A DNA stretch of 64,000 nt from Tanypteryx hageni. Lineage: Eukaryota > Arthropoda > Insecta > Odonata > Petaluridae. Below, piece by piece: positions 45,495 to 56,200 of the stretch (position 1 is the first letter of the stretch; every line of letters starts with the position of its first letter). The position numbers were made by a program, and so were the translations under genes. Below the pieces are notes generated by a model, which made no database searches, was not told the DNA's origin, and saw only the letters and a list, made by a program, of their open reading frames with translations. The stretch is from contig CM054113.1 in assembly GCA_028673005.1 (NCBI GenBank), positions 209,117,504 through 209,181,503 on the forward strand. The letters are read 5' to 3'.

Positions 45495-47691
45495 TGAAAG
45501 ATACGAAGAAGATAGAACTTGAAAAAATACCGGGAACCCCTTCACTTTTCCCACTCGAACAGAGAACGAGAGAGAGGGAGGCGATCTCGCGGCCATTACA
45601 CGGATATTTTCGGAGCAGAGCGCTGAGTTGACAAGACCCGATCGGGACGAAAGAAAAAAAAAGAACCAGATCCGTTGAGTAACCGCGGTTTTTTACGACG
45701 GTATCCCGGGCAACCGCGAGAAAAGAAAAACATCGCAATAACGCCGAACTCTTTAACGACGCCTAAGGTCGCACAACCACCTTTCCAAGGCAATATAACA
45801 CACGTATATGCTCGCTCTAAGGACGATAACCGCGTCCATAAAACGAGGCACGGGAATATAAATTACAAGCGACGTCAGTTAGGCAAGGGCGATTACGTTA
45901 GATTCCCTCCACGTTTAGGATCGAAAAAAATAGATTCCTTATGCCAAAAAAACGCGCATAATCCGTCGCCGTATCTTTTTCCACGTTTTTCTTTTCCGTT
46001 ATCGACAACCCGGCGCCCGCGATTAACCGGGAAGAGGCACGTGATGCCGAAGATAAACAACGGACCGTGATTGCAGGCGGGCGCCATTATCTCTCTCTCT
46101 CTACCTTTTTCCCCAGCTATGGCGAGTCTTTTCCGGGGAAGAGAAAAAAATAAATGCCGAACTTTTAAACGCGAAGCATTTTAAAAGTTTTCCAAAAATA
46201 TCGATAACGCCCGCGAACGACAATAACAAACAAACGGCGCCGAACTGTCAGCGGATCGGAGAAAGGAAGACATGCGGAGTCAACATTATCCATGACGCAG
46301 GTGCAAAACGAAAGAGAAAGAAAGAGGCCGACCCCAAAAAGGGCCGACGCTAATGGATTCCGTTTTCTTTTCTGGAATCTCGACAGAAAAATCGCCTCGC
46401 CGAGTCATTGTTACGCAAACAATTATCGCGGGGAAAGAAACGTGGAAGCGGCCCGAGAGATCGACAGTCGCTCAGTGACGATAGAATCGAGCCGTCGCCG
46501 TCTTCTGTTGTGTCTTTCCTCGGTGGGCAATTGGTGGCGCCGGAATCGCGTAATTACGCCAATATGGCCACAAGAGAATCTTGAAACGCTGAAAAATGCT
46601 CTTGAGGAAGAGAGGAAGCATTTGTGGGATGATAACAGTTGGATGTTAAGCTGTAATAAAAACTTATCTCGCCGTTCTAATGTAACGAAAAATATTTTGG
46701 TGATGTTTTCTTGGTTTTGGACGGATTATGACTAGTATTTAAAGAGATAAAGTTGACACTCAAAACTGTTATGTCGCAGTCGGTAAAATGGCTCAATAGC
46801 TATTAGTACTTTATCTTCGCACGTTACTCCTCCCACGGAATCAGAAAATCATCAACAAATTAGTTAAGAGAAATACGCGACTAAGTAAGTGCACCGCCTC
46901 TGTCAACAAATTCGGACCAGTTTGCCCACAAATTGTAATTATTACTAGTTATAATAAACCGCGAAACTCATTTTGGCGAACAGAGCATTTACATTTTGAG
47001 GATTAAAATTTCACCAAGCTAGACTTTTACTGAAGTCGTTAAAGAGCCCGAAATTCTTGATCTTCAGAGAAAATAATAATCCGATTGTAAAAATCATATA
47101 TCGTTTGACATACTTGGACACGTCTCACTTTCAAAAAACGCACCGTTCAGAGGTTAGATCAACAAGGATTCGGAACGGTTCATAACCATCAAACATGACT
47201 TTCTTCGACGGCGTGAAAATATTTCGTGCCATCATTAGCAATAGCACCTTGGTGCCGGTTTGAAGCACCCATTCGAAACGAAGCAGCTTAAAGCGATAAA
47301 AATATGCCCCACTTTCACAACGGAAAATCATTCTATCTCTGCCCCAACAAACTAAATAATGGATTAGGATACGAGGCATGAGACCAGATGCTTGCGCTTC
47401 GCGACATGAGGGAATACTCGTGTAAACGCTAATAAATATATTTGCAAAATTTAAAAGCCAAACTCGAGACGGAGAACGCTGCGTATAGATCAATGGACGC
47501 GTTATTTTTTTATCGAATGCCAGAGTAAGTAGTTTTCTCTTGTAGATAATACCAGCTTTCAGGATTTAATTCTAAAGCTCTCCCAGAAGCTCCAATGTTT
47601 TTTCTTCACCTATTCTTCGATGGCAAAGTCGATTGTCTCTTCTTGCAAGACGGTTGATCAACAGCTCTTTCGAAATCCTTTGTGCGTGTAC

Positions 47692-47692
<1 letters not shown>
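45495..47692. other. Intergenic, no gene recognised
   Basis: CpG-rich to about 46560, then AT-rich. Several 120-150-codon frames overlap on both strands (for example 45675-46070 and 46292-46735) and none resembles a known protein. Confidence 0.4.

Positions 47693-47746
<54 letters not shown>
47693..47746. repeat. (TA)27 microsatellite
   Basis: An uninterrupted 54-base TA run. Its length suggests it is polymorphic and may be collapsed or mis-sized in an assembly. Confidence 0.95.
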
Positions 47747-47750
<4 letters not shown>

Positions 47751-48309
47751 AGCATTCATACATATACAGAGCCATAGGTGAAGATAAAGCGTGTTCGTGT
47801 ACACGCACAACACTTAATCATTTAGAGCAGCACCTATCCTTGGCTCTTTGCCTCAGTTATGGTCGATTTTATTATCTTCTGCTCACGGATACGTCGAGCT
47901 CACGCACGACCTCCTCCCCCGACAAACACCTCCACATACACACGGTCGCACACAAACACGCGGTGCCTCCCTCCCCCTCCTCCCCGACATCACCTCCCCC
48001 CTCCCAATCCACGGTGGCCTGAGATAATAGCACCGCGCAGAAGAGTGGCCTTCGGTTTGACACGAGCCCTCGAAGAAGAAGAAGAAGAACAAGTGCGGTC
48101 GAGGAGTCTTTAGGTACACTCACATCCGCAATGATAATTCCTAATAAGTGTATTTTTAGCGGCGGCCGATTAGCCTTTAATGGAGGCGATAAAACACGCG
48201 ACCTGAAACGGCGACACGAATTGCAATCGCAAGTCGGTCACGCAGAGGCACGTCACACATGGAGCTCCTGTTAAGGGGATTGAAAAAAAGTCGTTCGAAT
48301 CGTGTGAAA
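47747..48309. other. Intergenic, nothing recognised
   Basis: Contains a C-rich patch (47910-48005) and a short GAAGAAGAAGAAGAA run near 48073. No gene or element ends recognised. Confidence 0.4.
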
Positions 48310-48596
48310 AATTACAACTGCGCCCGAATGCGAATTTTTGTCTCAATTAAATCGTTCAATATTTTACATAAATATTCAATTTTTTGTGAAAAGGAGCAAG
48401 ATTTTCCTTTGATTATTGAGGCACAATAGAAGACGGCTTCTAAATTATTGTTTTATTTGCAAAATAGGCGTCAAATATTCTAGAAAAGGTCTCTTTTTCC
48501 CAACTCTAGCTCTCAATTAATGTAATCCTAATGCGGCCCTTTCATAGCATCCGTTGCTTTAATGCGGTCCTGATGCCTCCGGGTTTGACATGCATG
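48310..48596 (+). mobile_element. hAT-type MITE family B, copy 3
   Basis: Same orientation as 38458-38806. It matches from GCCCGAATGCGAATTTTTGT through GTGAAAAGGAGCAAGATT, CATAGCATCCGTTGC and TGCGGTCCTGATGCC to the right end GGGTTTGACATGCATG. The left terminal repeat is lost or too diverged to place. Non-coding. Confidence 0.72.
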
Positions 48597-51351
48597 GTCT
48601 AAACCCAGTGCCTCTGCCACTGTTACTCTTACTATTTCTGTTCAATGAACAGCACAACACTGACCTCTTACATCTGTTTCTCATAAATCTTCCGAAAATG
48701 GCTGTAACCATCCTAAAACGAGTTGGACGTACTTCCTCCTCTCCTTACCTTTAATCATTTCCTGCAATTATCTATTGTTGTTTCGATGCTGATATTGGCT
48801 GATTCATAATCTTATTTATTTTTTCTTTTATTGTGTTATTTGTTAATCTGCAAGTAATGGCTTTGTTCTGTAAGCAGAGTGGTTATAAATAAGAAGATAA
48901 AATAAATATGCTAATGTTAACAGAAGAATGTGCACGATCTCTACAATTTTTACAAGTGAAAACGGAAAATGTCCTCAATTATTAATTATTCCTCATATCA
49001 GAAAATTATTACAACTGATAAGATTCGAATGATCTTTATTTACAGCTCTTCGGGATATTTTTTTTTTATTTTTAACTTGTAGTCGATTACCTAAACGAAA
49101 ACAAGTATTCGAAAAATCTTCAAATAATTGTCGAAAACGCTAAGCATTTAGTCTGGTGATTGGATTTTCACCCATAACAAAAGATCTGGATAGATAGGCA
49201 TTTCAAAATAACCGGTGTTTATCAATTAATAATGGTAACCACAAAGCAAAATTCAAATAATTGAATGGTGAGGATAAAATTAATGTCGATAATCCGTTTG
49301 GCGGTTCTAGTGGATGTGCCCACAAAAACTAGGATCGACATCTAGGATTCTGGCTTAGGAATGGGACTTGGAATTAGCTACTGATACTATCAAAGGTATA
49401 ACAGTAATTGGTCGTGAAGGCTGCCTATAAGCTAATGACGAATTAAATATATACAAACCTTTCATCTCGAAAGGAACAGGTAAAATTCGACCTTACGCTT
49501 CGTTAGACCATAGCGAACACGAAAATTATGATAACATCCCCAAACTGGTCAACCTTGCGTTTATACTGTTTTATTTTTTAAAATATTGTTTTCCATATTT
49601 AAACTCGAGAACTATCTAAAGAAAAAATAATCTCGACCGAAGACGTAACTTTATGGAACTGCATTTTATAAAATTTAATTCCCAAAAAAAACTAATATAA
49701 CTTAGTACATAAAATAATTACGCCGAATACTAACAAAATCACACGAATATGGTTTAGAGTGATCATTATGACAACTTAAGGCGTAGGAACCATAATTTAT
49801 TCAGAAATAAAAATAACTTAGTAAATTCCTAGAATATTTTTATTTTTGTATTATGGATTTCTACAAAGTAACAGTCGAAACAGTTGACCATAACTATAGA
49901 TTACCATGATGATCACACGAAGAGACGAAATCATAGCCGTATGATTATTGTTTGGTATTTGGTGGAATTATTTTTGTACTAAGGTACATTCATTTTTAGC
50001 GCGTTTTGAAAAAATGCGCTTATAGTTTCACTATGGTGTCTGTCTGTGCATTTGCTGGAATTGAAATTTCGAGGAAACCGCTAACGATAGAGAGCTGAAA
50101 CTTACAGATTTATGTACTGCTGCCATTTGTTTTCCTTTAGATTCGAGTATACAGGGTCGGATGGGGGTTCATTAAATTTTTAAAAATATCTTTGAAGGTA
50201 TAAAAGATGGAAAGCTGACATTTTGAGAGTAAATTTTCACAATGATGCCACTTAAAACAACGCTATAACTACATACCAAATAAATTAATATATAAGCTAA
50301 ATTTACATACATACCGGATGATCAAATTCAAATTCTCCTCGTTTCGTCAATTACGTTAATGGGAGAAATCTTCATAGAGAAATAAAACACAAAATATTAC
50401 TGAATTTAATAGTAAAAGAAAAAACGCGCCAATTTTATCCATGCTCATGGATTACACTCTACTTGCTTAGAAATGACAAAAAAGCTCATTTTACAGCTAA
50501 AATACGCGTTTCCTACAGGGATTTAATTTTTTTTATTTTAGAAAGTCCGATAAATGAAGAATTTCGTGCCATTGCTAAACGCAGAGGACGAGGGACAAAA
50601 CAACAGCGATGAAGCGACCCAATGCAATGCTTGAGAGATGATCCTCGCGTCAACTCACGCGGCAGCACCGGCCGATCTTTCCAAAACAAGACAACAGAAT
50701 TACCAGCCGAAGGAAATCCAGCAGAATTCCATTGTTCTAACTCTGGGTAGGTATAGGTTCACAACTCCCAATCGCCGGCATTCAAATACTTTCCTTCCAT
50801 CTTTTACTACCTATCTTCATCACTTAAACAATTTGAAACGGCTTTTATTTTCCTATCTGCTTGCCTCTTTTCTAGCATCCTCCCTTCTATGCCTTCCTTA
50901 GACAGCCCTCCACATCACCAAATCTCATAAACCGATTCTTTGTTCTTGAATAATTACTTTCATCTACTAAATGCAATGCCTCTCCAAAAGTGGCGTAGTT
51001 ACAAGTCTGTGGATCCCGGTGCAAAAGAATTAAACCAATTAATGATTATCATTACATACAGAAAAACGCGAATTATTATTCATCATTACCTTGATGCCAT
51101 AAGCAAACGTAAATTATTGTTTGCAGATGTTTGTAGAAATTCAAATTTTAGTTTTACTTAGGGGGCTCCCTACGCACCATGTAGGCGTAGCTATGCCAAT
51201 GTCTCCTCATTTGTTTTGTTTTCAGTCCAGCCAAATGTATCCACTCTTCGCCACGCCCACATTCAAAAAAGCTTCTAGTGTGCTCGCAACTTTCCTCGGA
51301 GGCCCTTCGATAATTCTACGGCATAAAAATTTTGCCATTCCCGTGAGCTTC
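48597..51351. other. AT-rich intergenic, no gene recognised
   Basis: Mostly AT-rich unique-looking DNA; a reverse-oriented copy of the dispersed hairpin repeat lies at 49990-50101 (separate entry). Two short plus frames at 50638-50901 and 51121-51357 match nothing I know. Confidence 0.4.
49990..50101 (-). repeat. Dispersed hairpin repeat, copy 3 (reverse orientation)
   Basis: On the minus strand the order is AGCTCTCTATCGTTAGCGG, TTTCCTCGAAATTTC, CACAGACAGACAC, GTGAAAC, then the hairpin AGCG...CGCT (49998-50020) and AAAAATG. This is the same order as copies at 45077 and 25088. Confidence 0.6.
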
Positions 51352-51647
51352 CTATAGAGCAGCGTTTCCCAACCGCCGGTCCGAGGACCGCTGCCGGTCC
51401 GCGGTCTTGTATTGGCCGGTCCGCGGTATTTCATTTTTCTCATAGAAGTTTTATAATGGTCAGCACTGATTGATGAAAGTATTGTGTTTTCAGTTGTTAA
51501 AGTGTGACACTGTCAAATGATTGGTGGTTTAAAATTGATTTTACCGGTCCTTGGTGGATTATTCAGATAATGCACCAGTCCGCGGTAAACTTTCTGTTAT
51601 TACACCGGTCCGCGATGAGCTTTCGGTTGAGAACCGCTGCTATAGAG
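51352..51647 (+). mobile_element. hAT-type MITE, 280 bp, with perfect 8-bp target duplication
   Basis: The element occupies 51360-51639 and is flanked by identical CTATAGAG octamers (51352-51359 and 51640-51647). Left end CAGCGTTTCCCAACCG; right end CGGTTGAGAACCGCTG; these are inverted repeats with about two mismatches and fit the CAGNGGTTCTCAACC type known for many hAT elements. The interior carries several CCGGTCCGCGG words and has no coding capacity. A second, older copy is at 7551-7823. Confidence 0.92.
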
Positions 51648-52460
51648 AACGGGAAGTCCTCGAAATCACGCGGAATTTCTAACTCGTCACGGAATTTTCC
51701 GCCGCTGCGGATCTGTCGAATCGATTGCCTCGGACGCTAAAGGAAAAAAGAAACAAGATGGTTCTCCGAACGATTAGAATCCTTTGTCGCTCTCCGATTG
51801 GACGAAAGCGAGGTTCGGAGACGAGGATTGTCAAGAGGGATGGACCGGAGAGGGCCGCTAACGAGGAAACCACACCTCCGAGAAATACGCACGTATCGGC
51901 GTGAAATCATTCCCGCTTTCGGACGGATTTTCTCTCGACGCGGATTACCGATTACGCGGAGTTATACGCGCGTTATACGCGTCCGCGTAAACATCCCGAT
52001 GAAATTCTTGCGCATCAATCTCTCCTCTTTAACAAGCTGACTCGGGGCCATCCGGAGAAAGAGAGGGAGAGGCGAGGGGCGCGCATTCCATCCTCGAGAC
52101 GCTAAATTACGCGTAAACAGAAGAATGGAGATATGCGTGCTCGGAATCCACACGGGAGATGGGAGCGGTGATCGCGTATGCGCGTGCGTGCGTGGCCATC
52201 GAGCGCCATCCTCCTCCGGAAGCGACAGAATACATAAGACGGAAAGAAAGAGCGCAGCAGAAAGAAAAATGGATAGAAAAGACAGAGAGATAGATAGAGA
52301 CGCCCATTGAATGGAAGAAAACAACACGAGCCTCTCCTCATCCCAACTGGACACTCCTCCACAAATGGGAGAGTTTCGTCCTTCAATTCTTAAAGAGGAG
52401 AGCGTCCTTCGGATGGTGACGTCGTTAGTGGTCCCCCCCCACTTCGTTGGTCCACCTCCA
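51648..52460. other. CpG-rich intergenic, nothing recognised
   Basis: CpG-rich segment (about 51650-52250) with palindromic CGCGTTATACGCGTCC near 51970. Frames on both strands are not recognisable proteins. Confidence 0.4.
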
Positions 52461-52720
52461 GGAGAGAGAAAGGAGAGAGAGAGAGAAAGGAGAGAGAGAG
52501 AAGGAACGAGTGATAGGCATGGGGGAAAAGGATGAAACAACAGTTGGTAGGAAAGCTCTTAAAGGGGGACAGGGATGGAGAAAATGTAAGGGAGAAAAGT
52601 AAGACGAAGGAAAGTGATGGGAAATAAAGAGAAAAGAGAGAATGGGAAACAGAGAAAAAAGAATAAGAAATGCAATATGGAAACAATGATAAACCAGCAA
52701 AGGAAAGAGCTGCTGAAGCA
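52461..52720 (+). repeat. Purine-rich tract with GA runs
   Basis: AGGAGAGAGAGAGAAAGG repeats at 52461-52503, then A-rich purine sequence. Purine bias persists more weakly to about 53250. Confidence 0.7.
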
Positions 52721-52810
52721 GACAATAAATGTTTTTTTTAAATTGACAGACGGACAAACCGAGAAAACGTGCATAAACGAGGCAGAATATTAAATCGAAT
52801 GGCGAAAAAA

Positions 52811-52900
52811 GGTCTGTTCTACTTTCGTTGAAGAGGAGTTTGCGCGTCAGGCGGACGGACAAACTAAACGCCTAAGCGATTTTTTGACAAAACCGATAAA
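52811..52900 (+). repeat. Dispersed hairpin repeat, copy 4
   Basis: TTTCGTTGAAGAGGAG, GCGCGTCAGGCGGACGGAC, then AGCGATTTTTTGACAAAACC and GATAAAAA (hairpin region 52875-52896). The right arm reads CGAT instead of CGCT, so the stem is weaker than in the other copies. Confidence 0.55.
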
Positions 52901-53250
52901 AATGGAAAGCTGCAAAAAAATAAAGGAGAAAATGAAAGAAAATTGAAGGTAGATGATATATGGATGAAAATAGAAAACGGAAACAGGGGAGCAATGAGAG
53001 ATTATACGGAAGATGCATTGGAGATAAGACAGAAATGCAGGATGACGATCGTAGAGACAGGGAATTAATAAGAACAAACAGATACACGAAGGACACCTCA
53101 GAATAATGGACGGGCGAACGCAAAGAAACAAAAAATTGTAGAAAAAATAGATAAGATAGAAAGACGCAACAGAATAAGGAAAACACCGGAAGGAATAATT
53201 GGAGAGCGTGCAAAGCAGACAAGGAGACGTGTAAGATTAAATGGAAAGGA

Positions 53251-56200
53251 AAAGATATGCACAAATCGGCACGGGCCTTTAAAGGAACGAGGAAAGTGGG
53301 GAAGGAGATCGTCAACATGGGACACGGAAGAGGCGAGACGGAAGGACGAGATGATAATGGCCTGCACGGATGGACAGGTGACCGCCCACCCGATTTACGC
53401 GGACAATTGGAGGCCTTTTTTCTCTCTCGACAATGGTATCGACAGATACGTATGAAGAGAAATCGCGGGGCCAAGCTTTCGTAAGAGGATTTATAATATA
53501 AGTATGTATTCCGCGGCTAGTGACATCACCGCAGAAGGCTTCACGGAGGAATCCGATTAACAGTGGGCAACGCTCAAATCGGCGCATCAGCGGGAAGTGC
53601 ACGTCGGCCTAAATGACGTCTGCCAAGGATGGATGGGTCATCTCGCTTTAATGTGGCGCATGCGTACGCGCATAATGGGTACGGGAGATGACGAAAGTGA
53701 CCATTAGACACCATTTTATGGGATACTCCTTCGAATAATTATTTTGTAAGATGTTATCATGGTATCATTTTTAATTTAAACGACTTTGACACTGCAAAAC
53801 AAAAAAATCAACTGCGATTAGTTTAAAATTTATACTACAGTCAGTCCAGTATTGCCAATATTGCATTACATTAAGTTATGACCATATAACATTTTTTTAT
53901 TTAAAAAAAGGAAGTGTAAACATGCAATTCAACCCAAAAGATAAAAAGGAAAGTAATGTGAAATTTAAAGTATTTTTCAACGCTAATAACTTTTTAAAAG
54001 AAGCCCTATCGTTATCTCACACATCTAATTATATGCGACCTTTTACCTCTCTAGATTGATCGATTTACGTTATTTGTCTCTCATTGTCTAGAAAGAGTTA
54101 AGAAATGTTTTATACATTTTATACATGTTCTTTTAGCGATATTAAAATGGAAATACAAGTTACTGTAGGAAGCTAATTTTTCATAAATTGAGGAATACTT
54201 TTCAACGGTTAAACTTGTCGTAGCATAATGAAGCGTTTTTACTAAATTACTATACCTTCTCAGTTACATTTTTTCCTTTAAATTAATTGTTGAATAAAGA
54301 ACCGCAAATTCAGGTCATACAATAACAAGAAGCGGCGACAACGCTTTCGACAATCAATGCCTCCGGAAGACATTGTGTATTCTTACGCCAGCGAATCAAC
54401 GTCCGAGTAGGTCGTACCTCGAATCGTCCGTTTCCACCACCTACTAACAATAAATAGTGTTTTGTAAATAAGGAAAGAGAATCTTCTCAGAAAATAAAAA
54501 CTTTCTTCATTGCCCTTTGCGCAAATGATTTCGCAAAAGTAAACCTCTTTTACGAAAGGACCCTCTCGGAGGACTCGACGCAGACGCTGCCTTTGTGTCG
54601 CGTGTGTGACAGAGTTTCGGTAAGTAGAAGCGCGTGCGCGTATGTGCGCGTGATGCAAGAAGGACCAAGGGACGCCCACGTGCATCCAGAGACCGGTGTT
54701 ATTAAACTGAACGCGTTTGGGGAGGGGCCAAGAGAGAGAGAGAGACAATGAAAAGCGAAAACCCCTCCGCGTATAAGCAAGGGAAGGACTCGAAAGCGAC
54801 CGCAATTTTCGATCGAACCTCAAAAGCGTTTCTCTAACTAGGGGCCGCAAAATTATTATTTTGATGCAAGGTGAAATGCCAAAAAATAAAAATTTCAAAA
54901 ATAATAAAATTTTAACAGGGAATTTTGGGAAATACAATGTTATAAAAGTTGTTACTAGTTATACAAAATGAAGAAATTTGTATTCAAGTTTTTCATTTCG
55001 ACTACATATTTTAAATTCAAAGGGGGAAGAATGGCATTCGACATTTGAAAGTCTAAGCGACGAAGAAATCGAGAAAGCGTTATAAAGGGCGGTGAATATC
55101 TGTAACTAGATGCCCCGAAAACGCCAAATTTTTGTTAGGCCGAACGAATTTGTTAACAGAAGAACGCCGCCATCCCCTCGGCCGTTATCGCCACTTCCCC
55201 GCCGATAACCTACCGCTCTCGAAGAAAGGGATTTACGACGGTTCGAACCAATTAAGCTATCCTAGCTCGCATCATCACCTAGGTTACATCCGGACGACGA
55301 AACAATCCTCGCGATCGATCGCATTGTACACCCACCGGTGGCTATGCGACGGCGACGAGGAGCGAATTCTCCTCTCTTACCGCGAAATTCTTAAGGCCAC
55401 GAATGGGGAGGAAAAAACAACCAAAAGTAACCACCCCTGGGTAACGGTGAAAGTGCGAGACAAACCCGTTCGCTTCGCTTCCGAAACGATCTAAGCGGAT
55501 CGAATAAATATCTCACCTTGGAATGGAATACATCCCTCCTTTGAGGAGCGCCGACGCGGCAGAAGACATTCGAGACCAGAGTCGACACAGGTTTTTTTTT
55601 CATTCAACACACTGCGGCACTTTTATTCCGAACTACTCCGTGCATGTTTATTATTTTTTTTAAATCTTTCCGTCGCCATCCGCCGATTCCGAAACTTTCG
55701 ACCGGTTTTACACGCGCGAGTGCTTCCAGTCCGACCGCTCGAGGAATACTAGAGGCTGGACGAATGGAATCGCGATCGGGCGATTCGGAAGAAGCCGCGC
55801 CTCGCTCTTTCTCGCCTGTGCGCGCGCGCCCACGAATAATCGAGTGGCAGTTCTTCTTTTAAAAAAACCCTCGTTGCAACACGCGCGCGGCCTCCCGTTC
55901 CGTTCCCTATTACGACTCCGAACGCCGTCATCTTTAAGGACATCGGTAGACATTACGAATTCACGAGACGCAATTGTGCCTTCGCGAGTAAACGGAGGGG
56001 GGGGGAGCGAGAGATAGAGAGAGAGAGGGAAAAGGCGGGGGAGACGACGGAAGCTATACACCTACTATGATAAAAGCAGAGGAGGGCGGTAGGGGTGGGA
56101 GAGGGGGGGGGGGGGAGGGGAGGGCTGCGGCAAGGCGGTTCTTTATCAAGCCTTCCGTTTGAAAAACATCCGCGCCTGCTCCCGGCGCCCTGCTTCCCGC

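Noticed and set aside
46292..46735. 147-codon plus-strand frame
   Set aside because: No family resemblance; overlaps CpG-rich DNA with other chance frames nearby.
47572..48022. Ile-Tyr repeat proteins on both strands
   Set aside because: They translate the (TA)27 microsatellite.
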